Source: Bordetella parapertussis
GTDB lineage: Bacteria > Pseudomonadota > Gammaproteobacteria > Burkholderiales > Burkholderiaceae_B
Direction: 5' to 3'
DNA length: 64,000 nucleotides
Assembly (NCBI GenBank): GCA_945865935.1
Contig: CAMBFI010000014.1
Location: 1 to 64,000 of the forward strand
Positions 9,017-16,904 of this stretch are shown here, in pieces. The position numbers and the translations under genes are program-made. Numbering within the stretch: the stretch's first letter is position 1; every line of letters begins with the position of its first letter. Under the pieces are notes generated by a model, which was given only the letters and a program-made list of their open reading frames with translations, was not told the DNA's origin and made no database searches.

Positions 9017-9032
9017 TGATAATACATTATCA
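9017..9032. promoter_or_regulatory. Palindrome resembling a Fur/Zur-family operator
   Basis: TGATAATACATTATCA has two perfect 7-base arms around a 2-base spacer. It lies 54 bases before the porin start, in the divergent promoter region shared with the dehydrogenase gene. Fur-family boxes have closely similar half sites with a 1-base centre. The position fits metal-dependent repression of the uptake operon; the exact regulator is inferred. Confidence 0.5.
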
Positions 9033-9118
9033 TTATAACTTCGTCTATCGCCAAAGAACATCTTGGGATCGAATTTAGAGTGGGGTATCGTGAGGGTCCC
9101 TACATCGAGCGTAAGACC

Positions 9119-10189
9119 ATGACAGACCCTAGCCCCAACCCTATCGTCCAATTCGACGCGTTAAGAGCGTTTATTAGCCGTGCTTTAGTCTGCGTTGACC
9201 TGCCTCTGCAGGATGCAGAGGTTGTCGCAAAGCTCATGGCGCAAGCCGATTTGCAAGGCTCAGACGGCCATGGGGTTATTCGCTTGCCCCAGTACGTCAA
9301 GCGGATTCGCGCCGGCGGGATCAACACACGGCCGAATATTCGCGTTGTCCAAGAGCGCGTAGCAATGGCGATTGTGGATGGAGATAATGCGATGGGACAC
9401 CTAGCGGTGTCACGAGCGGTGGATTTGGCAATTGAAAAAGCGCGCGAAGCGGGCGTGGCCTGGGTCGGTACGCGGAATAGTAATCACGCAGGCCCTGCAT
9501 CGCTATACGCCCGGATGCCCGTAGCACACAATATGATCGGTCTGTATTTTGCGGTGGGTAATGCAAACCATTTGCCGGCCTGGGGCGCGATGGATATGCT
9601 CCTATCCACCAATCCGATTGCCGCTGCCATCCCTGCAGGTGTCGAACCAGAGATTGTGTTGGATATGGCGACAACGGTCGCCGCTTATGGAAAAGTCAAA
9701 GCAAAAGCGAAGCGTGGCGAGATGATGCCCGAGGGGTGGATGATCGATCGCCAGGGCAAGCCCTTGCTGGATCCTAAACGATCAGAAGAGGGATTCTTGT
9801 TGCCGATTGGCGGCTATAAAGGCTACGGCTTAGCCCTGATTGTCGGTCTATTAGCGGGAACGCTACAAGGTGCGGCGATGGGTAAAGATGTTGTCGATTT
9901 CAATAAAGACAGTGTGACCCCCACGAATACTGGGCAGGCGATACTCGCGATCAATCTAGAGGCGTTTGGCGAAGTCAGTGTGTTCAAGTCCGCAGTGGAT
10001 ACTCTCGTGCAAGACATCCGGGCAAGTGAACGCCTTCCCGGCGTAGACCGAGTTTGGTTGCCGGGTGAGCAGAGCCACGCGCGTCGTCAAGCTTATGGTG
10101 AGCACGGTATTCCTGTCGCAAATGCACTCGTCACCGAGCTTGAAGCGCTTGCGAAAGACCTTGGCGTGAAGCCGTTGAAAGTAGAGTAA
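9119..10189 (+). CDS. Ldh-family malate/L-lactate (type 2) dehydrogenase
   Basis: About 356 residues of the type-2 malate/L-lactate dehydrogenase family (MdhII, YbiC, ureidoglycolate and sulfolactate dehydrogenases). Family marks are SDGHGVIRLPQYV near the N-terminus, RNSNHAGPA with the catalytic-region His, STNPIAAAIP, and GGYKGYGLAL. The members oxidise 2-hydroxyacids with NAD(P). The ATG at 9119 is preferred by length; a GTG at 9080 is also open. A Bug gene follows 46 bases downstream, suggesting uptake and oxidation of one hydroxyacid. Confidence 0.9.
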   Translation: MTDPSPNPIVQFDALRAFISRALVCVDLPLQDAEVVAKLMAQADLQGSDGHGVIRLPQYVKRIRAGGINTRPNIRVVQERVAMAIVDGDNAMGHLAVSRAVDLAIEKAREAGVAWVGTRNSNHAGPASLYARMPVAHNMIGLYFAVGNANHLPAWGAMDMLLSTNPIAAAIPAGVEPEIVLDMATTVAAYGKVKAKAKRGEMMPEGWMIDRQGKPLLDPKRSEEGFLLPIGGYKGYGLALIVGLLAGTLQGAAMGKDVVDFNKDSVTPTNTGQAILAINLEAFGEVSVFKSAVDTLVQDIRASERLPGVDRVWLPGEQSHARRQAYGEHGIPVANALVTELEALAKDLGVKPLKVE

Positions 10190-10235
10190 AGAATTTCCTA
10201 TTTGCATCGTTAACGTATTACCTGAGGAAGACAAC

Positions 10236-11207
10236 ATGAAAAAAATGTTTAAGACGCTATTGATCGCATCAGCACTCTCTGCTGCGTCCGCCGCCACGTA
10301 CGCGCAAGACTATCCAAACAAGGCGATTCGCATGATTGTGCCGTTAGCCGCGGGGAGTGCCGTCGACAATGCTGCACGCATTCTGACCGCGAAGATGGGA
10401 CAGAATATGGGCCAAGCAATCGTGATCGAAAATATTGCCGGATCATCCGGTTTGATTGGTGCAGATCGACTCGCTAAGTCGGCGCCCGATGGTTATACGC
10501 TCGGTGGAGTCAATGACAGTGTATTGACGATGATTCCGCACATCTATCCCAACATGCCATGGAATGCATTGAAAGATTTTGATCCGGTTTCGCTGGTTGG
10601 AACAATCGAATGGGGAATTGTTGTCCCTCCGAATTCACCGTATCAGACACTCGCAGACCTCTTGGCTGCCGCGAAAGCTAACCCGGGGAAAATCAATTAT
10701 GGCTCCGGAGGTAACGGCAGTCCCCAGCATATTGCAATGGCGTTGTTGACACAGCGCGTCGGAGTGACGATGACCCATGTTCCTTATAAGGGTGCGACAC
10801 CGGCGGCAGTGGCTGCGGCGGCAGGGCAAGTTGAGGTGTCCTATCAAGGGCTTGGCACGGTCACAGGTTTAATTGCGGGCGGTAAGTTACGTCTGCTGGC
10901 CGTATCGACACCAGAGCGTCTGCCGCAATACCCCAATACCCCCACTGTCGCGCAGGCAGGCACGAAAGACTTTCTATTTAACTCTTGGTTTGCAATCGTC
11001 GCACCGGCCGGTACACCTAAAGATATCGTTGCAAAACTGAATGTTGAAATTCAAAAGGCCTTGTCTGATCCCGAGACACGAAAAAAGATTGTCGATTTAG
11101 GTGTCACCATCCGCGGCACAGGTGCTGAAGAATTTGGGGCGGCAACTAAAAAGCAGTACGAACTCTACGGAAAACTTATCCGCGACAACGGTATCAAAGC
11201 GGATTAG
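10236..11207 (+). CDS. Bug/TctC-family solute-binding protein with altered ligand loop
   Basis: A 323-residue protein with a clear signal peptide cut after ATYAQ, GAGGAAG ribosome site, and the Bug landmarks IENIAGSSG, APDGYT and HVPYKG. The usual PxxGGxTD ligand loop reads PLAAGSAVD, so the second glycine and the threonine are changed. Those positions contact the ligand carboxylate in solved Bug structures, so the ligand class may differ. It probably serves the hydroxyacid dehydrogenase upstream. Confidence 0.92.
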   Translation: MKKMFKTLLIASALSAASAATYAQDYPNKAIRMIVPLAAGSAVDNAARILTAKMGQNMGQAIVIENIAGSSGLIGADRLAKSAPDGYTLGGVNDSVLTMIPHIYPNMPWNALKDFDPVSLVGTIEWGIVVPPNSPYQTLADLLAAAKANPGKINYGSGGNGSPQHIAMALLTQRVGVTMTHVPYKGATPAAVAAAAGQVEVSYQGLGTVTGLIAGGKLRLLAVSTPERLPQYPNTPTVAQAGTKDFLFNSWFAIVAPAGTPKDIVAKLNVEIQKALSDPETRKKIVDLGVTIRGTGAEEFGAATKKQYELYGKLIRDNGIKAD

Positions 11208-11240
11208 TCATCGACTATTTAGTTGCAAAGCGAGAAGCTG

Positions 11241-12950
11241 TTGGACCATAACATCACCGTCATCACGACCATTGCTGCGGCTTTTATTGCAGCTTTGTGC
11301 CTTGGATTCCTCGCAGAGAAAATTAAAGTTCCTGCGTTGGTTGGGTATTTGGTGGCAGGCATTGTCATTGGTCCAGCGAATCTAGGGTTTAGCGCAGACA
11401 CGGACATCGCTGCACAGTTGTCAGATATTGGCATCATGCTGCTGATGTTTGGCGTTGGCTTACATTTTTCTCCTAGCGAGTTGTTGTCTGTGAAACGTGT
11501 CGCCGTGCCAGGCGCCTTGATACAAATGGCAGTGACCACTTCGGTGGGGGCGGGGATTGCTTGGTTCTGGGGCTGGGGGCTTGCCCCAAGCTTGATTTTT
11601 GGCCTTTGTTTGGCCTGCGCTAGTACGGTTGTTTTGCTTAAATCCCTTGAGGTGCGCGGCGAACTTGACAGCATGGGTGGTCGCATCGCTGTGGGCTGGC
11701 TCGTCGTGCAAGACTTGGTCACCGTACTGGCCTTAGTGCTGTTACCTCCGTTTGCAGCGATTATCGGAGGAACAAAAGCGACGACTGTTGCGGTAAGCAC
11801 AGGCTCAACTTCGCTGTGGCTAACTGTCGGTCACACCCTATTGCTTGTTGGCGCTTTCGTCGCACTGATGTTTATCGTGGGTAAGCGCGTCTTGCCGTGG
11901 TTGTTGTGGCAGGTTGCCAAAACAGGCTCTCGCGAATTATTTACGTTGGCTGTTGTGACCACAGCAATCGGTATTGCCCTCGGGGCGACGGCGTTTTTCA
12001 ATGTTTCGTTTGCGCTCGGTGCCTTTGTGGCTGGCACGGTCATGCGCGAGTCAGAGTTTAGTCATCGAGCGGCCGAAGAGACACTGCCTCTGCGGGATGC
12101 GTTTTCAGTATTGTTTTTTGTGTCGATTGGCATGATGGTCGACCCGGCTATTTTTATTGAGCAACCGGGGCGCATACTCGTCGTGGTGATGGTGGTGATG
12201 TTTGTAAACTTTGCGAGCGCCGTCGCAATCGTGATCGCCAATCGTTATCCGTTAAGCACGGCACTCTCGATCGGAGCCAGTCTCGGGCAGATCGGTGAGT
12301 TCTCGATCATTCTGGCCGGGCTTGCGCTGGGACTAGGCATTATTCAATCCGAGGTCATGAATCTTGTGCTGGCCGCAGTCTTATTATCGATCGCATTCAA
12401 CACCTTGTTATTCAAGGCGGTCGAGCCCGCTCGGCGCTGGGTGCTGAGTCGCTCAGCGGTTGCTCGAAGACTTGATCAACGCCAGGACCCGACGGCTGCG
12501 TTACCCATGAGTACAGACCGTAAGTATTTAGAGGGGCAGCTTGTTCTGGTGGGGTATGGGCGAGTAGGTAAGCGAATCGGTCAAGCACTGGTCGAGCGCT
12601 CAATTCCCTATGTAATTGTTGAGCAAAGTCGAGAGCGCGTTGAAGCACTACGAGAGGAAGGTTTAGCTGCGGTCTCAGGCGACCTTGGTGACCCCAGCGT
12701 ATTGATTCAAGCGCACATCGCCAAGGCATCCATGCTTGTTATCGCGACTCCCGATACTGTACATGTTCGACAAATGGTCGAGACAGCAAGATTATTGAAT
12801 CCTTCGATCGAGGTCATCGTGCGCACGCACAGTGAAGACGAATCGGAGTTGCTCGCAGCAGACGGGTTTGGGAAAATATTTTTCGGCGAAGATGAATTAG
12901 CAAAGGGGATGGTGCGTCATATATTTGATCGCTTCGCCCCAAAAGCTTGA
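11241..12950 (+). CDS. Kef-type cation/proton antiporter (CPA2) with TrkA-N domain
   Basis: About 569 residues: a 12-helix CPA2 exchanger domain (to about residue 400) followed by a cytosolic Rossmann TrkA-N domain starting LVLVGYGRVGKRIG. It most resembles the YbaL branch of the KefB/KefC family, which exchanges potassium for protons under nucleotide control. No ATG is near the N-terminus; the TTG at 11241 (after GCGAGAAG) gives a sequence aligned with YbaL, while a TTG at 11223 has no ribosome site. It follows the Bug gene closely but the functions look unrelated. Confidence 0.87.
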   Translation: MDHNITVITTIAAAFIAALCLGFLAEKIKVPALVGYLVAGIVIGPANLGFSADTDIAAQLSDIGIMLLMFGVGLHFSPSELLSVKRVAVPGALIQMAVTTSVGAGIAWFWGWGLAPSLIFGLCLACASTVVLLKSLEVRGELDSMGGRIAVGWLVVQDLVTVLALVLLPPFAAIIGGTKATTVAVSTGSTSLWLTVGHTLLLVGAFVALMFIVGKRVLPWLLWQVAKTGSRELFTLAVVTTAIGIALGATAFFNVSFALGAFVAGTVMRESEFSHRAAEETLPLRDAFSVLFFVSIGMMVDPAIFIEQPGRILVVVMVVMFVNFASAVAIVIANRYPLSTALSIGASLGQIGEFSIILAGLALGLGIIQSEVMNLVLAAVLLSIAFNTLLFKAVEPARRWVLSRSAVARRLDQRQDPTAALPMSTDRKYLEGQLVLVGYGRVGKRIGQALVERSIPYVIVEQSRERVEALREEGLAAVSGDLGDPSVLIQAHIAKASMLVIATPDTVHVRQMVETARLLNPSIEVIVRTHSEDESELLAADGFGKIFFGEDELAKGMVRHIFDRFAPKA

Positions 12951-13008
12951 TGCCCATATCCGTCAAGAACTAGCGCGCTGGGCGCCGGTAATCAAGGATC
13001 TGGGCATC
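12949..13008. terminator. Inverted repeat between convergent genes, possible terminator
   Basis: GATGCCCATATCC at 12949-12961 pairs with GGATCTGGGCATC at 12996-13008 with one mismatch and a 34-base loop. It occupies the whole gap between the antiporter and the convergent Bug gene. No T-run follows, so termination is inferred from position. Confidence 0.4.
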
Positions 13009-13029
13009 AGGGCTGACTAAGCAGCCGGA

Positions 13030-14010
13030 TTAATTCAGCTTGATGCCGGACTCTTTAATAATGCGACCCCAGTTGGCGTAGTCCTTTTTGACGAAGGCGT
13101 CGAAATTTTGCACTGTTCCACCACCAGTAGCTACGCCTGCAGCTTTGAATCGCGCGATGACATCGGGGTCGGCCAGTACGCGATTAAGTGCTGTATTGAG
13201 GGTTGCAACGACTGCAGGTGGTGTGCCTGCGGGGGCAAACAAACCAGTCCAGATATTGAAGTCCATACCCTTTGCTACGGTTTCATTCAAGGTTGGGACG
13301 TCTGGGAATTCCGGTGACCTCTGACTACTGGTGACTGCGACGGCGAGAAGCTTGCCGCTCTTAGCATGGGGAGCCAAGGAAGCAAGAGTGCCTATGTACA
13401 CATCGACTTGGCCACCCATGACGTCTGTGATGGCTGGGCCAGCTCCCTTGTAGGGCACTTGAAGCAGATTGATATTCGCACGTTTCTTGAAATCTTCGCC
13501 AACGACGTGACCAAGCGTGCCTAGGCCTGCAGTGCCCCAGCGTAAACCTTCAGCAGACTTCCCCTTTCTGACGAGATCTTGGGGTGTCTTGAGGTCTGAC
13601 TTTGGAGAGGTGCCAATGCCTGCGGGCGTAACGGAAACTTGAATGACTGGTGAAAAACTCTTGACGCTATCATAGGTGAGGTTGTTATACAGAAATGGAC
13701 CAAGCATCATATTGTCTGTTTGGCCCATCACAAGTGTGTATCCGTCAGCCGGTGTCTTTGATGCAAATTCAATCGCTAGGTTACCGCCTGCACCTGGTTT
13801 GTTTTCGACGATCACTTGCCAACCGGTTAGCTCTGCGAGCTTTGCACCGACAATCCTTGAGACGAAGTCTGTACCACCGCCAGGAGGAAAGGGGCAGAGA
13901 ATTTTGATAGGCTTGTCTGGGAAATTTTGAGCCGTGGCTGTCAGCGGCAGAACCGCCAAAGACATGGCGACGACAAGAGCTGACTTAACTAAGCGATTTA
14001 AGACGTTCAT
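13030..14010 (-). CDS. Bug/TctC-family solute-binding protein
   Basis: About 326 residues. A signal peptide is cleaved near TATAQN, followed by the canonical ligand loop PFPPGGGTD, VENKPGAGG and PADGYT. The start is the ATG at 14010, six bases after GGAGAA; the longer reading frame to 14088 lacks a ribosome site and would spoil the signal peptide. It is a single-gene unit, convergent with the Kef antiporter, and no catabolic enzyme is immediately coupled to it. Confidence 0.92.
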   Translation of the reverse strand: MNVLNRLVKSALVVAMSLAVLPLTATAQNFPDKPIKILCPFPPGGGTDFVSRIVGAKLAELTGWQVIVENKPGAGGNLAIEFASKTPADGYTLVMGQTDNMMLGPFLYNNLTYDSVKSFSPVIQVSVTPAGIGTSPKSDLKTPQDLVRKGKSAEGLRWGTAGLGTLGHVVGEDFKKRANINLLQVPYKGAGPAITDVMGGQVDVYIGTLASLAPHAKSGKLLAVAVTSSQRSPEFPDVPTLNETVAKGMDFNIWTGLFAPAGTPPAVVATLNTALNRVLADPDVIARFKAAGVATGGGTVQNFDAFVKKDYANWGRIIKESGIKLN

Positions 14011-14111
14011 TACGTTCTCCGATTTTATTTTTGTATCAGAGTGGCTTGGGCCACTAGACATGCGTGTCATACGGTAGGTGACCGCCACAAATATGTCAAG
14101 CTAGTGAAACC

Positions 14112-14585
14112 CTATCTGCCCGTGACGCCCCGACAGAAGGCACTTTGATCACCGCTGCCTATAAAGCCACATTGGGAGGACTCGCCGCCGGCAATGGCGC
14201 GGCACATCGCGGCCTGATCGCTGTTGTTGATGAAGCCACACTGACTAGGCTGGCGCCCCGCGATACCACGACACATTGCCTGTAAATCATTGTTATTGAT
14301 GAAGCCGCACTGGCTTGGCTGCGAGCCTGCAATGGCGCGGCATAAGGCCTGTTGGTCACTATTGTTAATAAAGCCACATTGACTCACTCCGCCGCCCGCC
14401 ACCGCTCGGCACATCGCTGCCTGATCGCTGTTGTTGATGAAGCCGCACTGGCTTGTGCTGCGTTGGGCGATGGCCCGGCACATTGCTGCTTGATCACTAT
14501 TATTGATGAAGCCACACTGACTACTGTTTTGAGCGAACGCAGTGTTGCTCAGAATCAGGAGCAGGCCGAGAAATAGTTTTTTCAT
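14112..14585 (-). CDS. Secreted cysteine-repeat protein made of 23-residue units
   Basis: A 157-residue protein I cannot assign to a family. A signal peptide (1-18) is followed directly by six tandem units: five of exactly 23 residues starting at positions 22, 45, 68, 91 and 114, and a last one of 21. Each begins SQCGFI, most continue NNSDQ, and each has two cysteines 11 residues apart (Cys-x11-Cys), giving twelve cysteines. Nothing else remains in the mature protein. It is probably periplasmic or secreted with one disulfide per unit. Its start overlaps the hydrolase stop by four bases, so it is translated from the RidA-Bug-hydrolase operon. Confidence 0.75.
   Translation of the reverse strand: MKKLFLGLLLILSNTAFAQNSSQCGFINNSDQAAMCRAIAQRSTSQCGFINNSDQAAMCRAVAGGGVSQCGFINNSDQQALCRAIAGSQPSQCGFINNNDLQAMCRGIAGRQPSQCGFINNSDQAAMCRAIAGGESSQCGFIGSGDQSAFCRGVTGR
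14115..14522 (-). repeat. Tandem 69-bp coding repeats
   Basis: Six tandem copies of a 69-base unit (the last one shortened to 63) encode the 23-residue cysteine repeats. Copies have diverged mostly at the variable linker codons (for example QRST, GGGV, SQP, RQP, GES), while the SQCGFI and CR codons are kept. Such exact periodicity allows copy-number change by slippage or recombination. Confidence 0.9.
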
Positions 14586-15331
14586 TGTGGAGTGTATTTG
14601 CGTAGAAAGGCCCGCGCATGCTCGACCGCGATTGGCACGCGATCTTTTGGATCTTTCCAGGGATAAATACTGACTTCGGAGTTAGGTGCCAAGTTCACGA
14701 CTTCCATGGCCACAGCATAAGGATGAGGGTCCGAATCGTCGGGCATCACGAGAGTTGGAGTCTGACAGTTTTTAACAAAGTCTCGCGATACGGAGAAGAC
14801 AAAATCTGGATTGGCGCGATACATTTTTGTTAAAAATGCATCAACCATATCCATCGTTAATTCGGGACGACTCTCCACCAGTTTAGGCCCCCAGTTCGCC
14901 ATGTTATTGCTATGAAACCAGTCAGGGATCGACGTGCGAAACCCACTGGGCTGCGCATGCACGGCAGCGACAATGCGGTTGGGTGCTCGCTTGAGCATAT
15001 TCCAGATGAAGGGACCGCCAATACAAAACCCCACGACTAAAAATTTATCAATGCCCAGATGATCCATCAACCCTAGGTGATCGTCGGTGTAAGCGTCCCA
15101 GGGGCGATCAACTTCTAAAGGTCCCGTCGATTGTCCTGTGTTGGCGTTTCTGCAGTCCAGCGTGATGCACCTATACTCATTTTTGAATTCTTCCATCGCG
15201 TCGAAAGGCGAGTTGGTTGTGAAGAATTTGATGGTCGAGTTCAAACCGCCACCTGGGAGGATCAGAAGTGGGAAGCCTGAGCCGCGCTCTTCGTAGTGAA
15301 TGCGGACGTTACCTTTGGTGTAGAACGGCAT
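14582..15331 (-). CDS. Alpha/beta hydrolase with a cysteine in the nucleophile elbow
   Basis: A 249-residue cytoplasmic alpha/beta hydrolase. The oxyanion region is LPGGGLN (25-31) and the nucleophile elbow reads GFCIGG with Cys103 where most family members have Ser. Dienelactone hydrolases also use Cys, but the rest of the sequence looks more like the general alpha/beta hydrolase family. A DDSDPHP stretch near residue 205 may hold the acid and histidine. GGAG lies ten bases before the ATG. It sits after RidA and a Bug gene, so it probably acts on the imported compound or its product. Confidence 0.83.
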   Translation of the reverse strand: MPFYTKGNVRIHYEERGSGFPLLILPGGGLNSTIKFFTTNSPFDAMEEFKNEYRCITLDCRNANTGQSTGPLEVDRPWDAYTDDHLGLMDHLGIDKFLVVGFCIGGPFIWNMLKRAPNRIVAAVHAQPSGFRTSIPDWFHSNNMANWGPKLVESRPELTMDMVDAFLTKMYRANPDFVFSVSRDFVKNCQTPTLVMPDDSDPHPYAVAMEVVNLAPNSEVSIYPWKDPKDRVPIAVEHARAFLRKYTPQ

Positions 15332-15390
15332 GATAAGTTGACTCCGGTGACGGCGAATATTTACTGTGTGTCGTGCAATGTCGTGTTGTT

Positions 15391-16404
15391 CTATTTTAGC
15401 GAAGCGCCAGAGACGCGAATGATCTCAGCCCATCTCGTTGACTCGGCCGCAATGAAAGTCTGAAACTCTTTCGGGCTATTAGAGACTGGCACCAAGCCCA
15501 GTCCGCTAAAGCGTCCTTGAATTTCATCGGAACGTAGTGCTTTGATTAGAGCGGCATTTAACTTATTGACGATGGCCGCGGGCGTGCCAGCCGCGACTAC
15601 CACACCGTACCAATTATTCACGTCATAATTTTTGACGCCAGCCTCGCTGATGGTTGGAATATTGGGGAAGAGAGGGTAGCGCTGCTTAGCCAAGATCGCC
15701 AGAGGCCGGATACGACCAGATTGAATATGCCCGATGCTGGCGGGTATCGTCATGAATTGCATCTGCGTACGTCCCGCCACTAAATCTGCTAACGCTGGCG
15801 CGCCACCCTTGTAGGGCACGTGGGTAATTTGCGCGCCGGTACGCATTTTGAAAAGTTCCCCAGCCAGATGGTCTGCGCCACCGTTTCCCGAAGAACCAAA
15901 AAACAGAGCCGTTGGATTCGCCTTGGCGTAGGCTACCAGTTCATCGACTGTGGTGACTGGAATAGACGGGTGTACGCCTAAGATCTGAGGAGCTTGTGCA
16001 AGCAACGTGACTGGCGCGAAATCTTGTTGCGGCTTAAAGGGAAGTGAGTCGTATAGCGATGGATTGATCGCCATGGGACCGGTATAGGCCAGCAGCATCG
16101 TGTAGCCATCCGGCGCAGACTTCGCAACATAGTCTGTTCCGATGTTACCGCCTGCGCCTGCTTTGTTCTCAACAATAACTGGCTGCCCGAGGATTGCGGT
16201 GAGTTCTTTAGACACGAGTCGCGCGGTTGTGTCGGTTGCGCCACCCGCAGCGTACGGGACAATGAATTTAATGGGTTTATTTGGAAAGGCATCAGAGGCA
16301 TGCACAATATTGAATGCGGCCGTCACCGCAGTGATGACGCCTGCTGTGAGGGCAGCAATCAACTGAGCAGAAATGGGCAAAGAACCTGCTGAACGTAGCT
16401 TCAT
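15391..16404 (-). CDS. Bug/TctC-family solute-binding protein
   Basis: A 337-residue protein with a long N-region signal peptide ending around IVHASDA, ligand loop PYAAGGATD, VENKAGAGG and APDGYT. AGGAG lies six bases before the ATG. It is the second gene of an operon RidA, Bug, hydrolase, cysteine-repeat protein, with gaps of 13 and 59 bases and a 4-base overlap. That arrangement suggests uptake of a nitrogen-containing acid whose enamine or imine intermediate needs RidA. Confidence 0.92.
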   Translation of the reverse strand: MKLRSAGSLPISAQLIAALTAGVITAVTAAFNIVHASDAFPNKPIKFIVPYAAGGATDTTARLVSKELTAILGQPVIVENKAGAGGNIGTDYVAKSAPDGYTMLLAYTGPMAINPSLYDSLPFKPQQDFAPVTLLAQAPQILGVHPSIPVTTVDELVAYAKANPTALFFGSSGNGGADHLAGELFKMRTGAQITHVPYKGGAPALADLVAGRTQMQFMTIPASIGHIQSGRIRPLAILAKQRYPLFPNIPTISEAGVKNYDVNNWYGVVVAAGTPAAIVNKLNAALIKALRSDEIQGRFSGLGLVPVSNSPKEFQTFIAAESTRWAEIIRVSGASLK

Positions 16405-16417
16405 TGTTGTCTCCTAT

Positions 16418-16798
16418 TTATCGATTAGATTTTTTTTCGGCAATCAGCTGGATTTCTATCAGAAAACCGTAATGCAACTCCGGCACCGGAACGACCGCTC
16501 GAGCTGGTTTGTGATCACCCATGATTTCAGCATAGATTGCATTGAACTCCGGCCAGCGATCTACCCCTACCAGATAGGCGGTGCATTGAACCACGTCATT
16601 CAACTCGCACCCTGCGGAGTTAAGAATATTGGTGCACTGCGCAAAGCTTGCGCGTACTTGCCGTTCAAAGGAGTCCGCCTCACCCTCTGGTGGTTTGCCG
16701 GGTAGCACTCCAGAAACGAACACGAGTCCGGCGGCCTCGACTGCCTGGCTATAGTGACCCGCAGGGGTTGGGACTTTCGGGGATTGAATGAATTTCAT
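16418..16798 (-). CDS. RidA/YjgF/YER057c family protein
   Basis: A 126-residue member of the RidA superfamily. It carries the YSQAVEAAGLVFVSG segment of the N-terminal half and the conserved arginine in ARAVVPVPEL near residue 105, which in active RidA proteins binds the substrate carboxylate of enamines and imines. The subgroup may be one of the Rid1-7 forms found in catabolic operons rather than housekeeping RidA. It is the first gene of the minus-strand operon with a Bug protein and a hydrolase. Confidence 0.88.
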   Translation of the reverse strand: MKFIQSPKVPTPAGHYSQAVEAAGLVFVSGVLPGKPPEGEADSFERQVRASFAQCTNILNSAGCELNDVVQCTAYLVGVDRWPEFNAIYAEIMGDHKPARAVVPVPELHYGFLIEIQLIAEKKSNR

Positions 16799-16904
16799 AT
16801 CGAGCAGTGGTTCCGAGTGAGATTTATCGCGTAATCTTAGTCAACAGATTGGATTACTTGTAGCAGAGTTTTTAGTTCAAACCAATAGCTTGATAGGAAA
16901 CAGA

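Noticed and set aside
14115-14522. CRISPR-like array
   Set aside because: The 69-base repeats have no unique spacers and lie inside a coding frame; they encode protein repeats.
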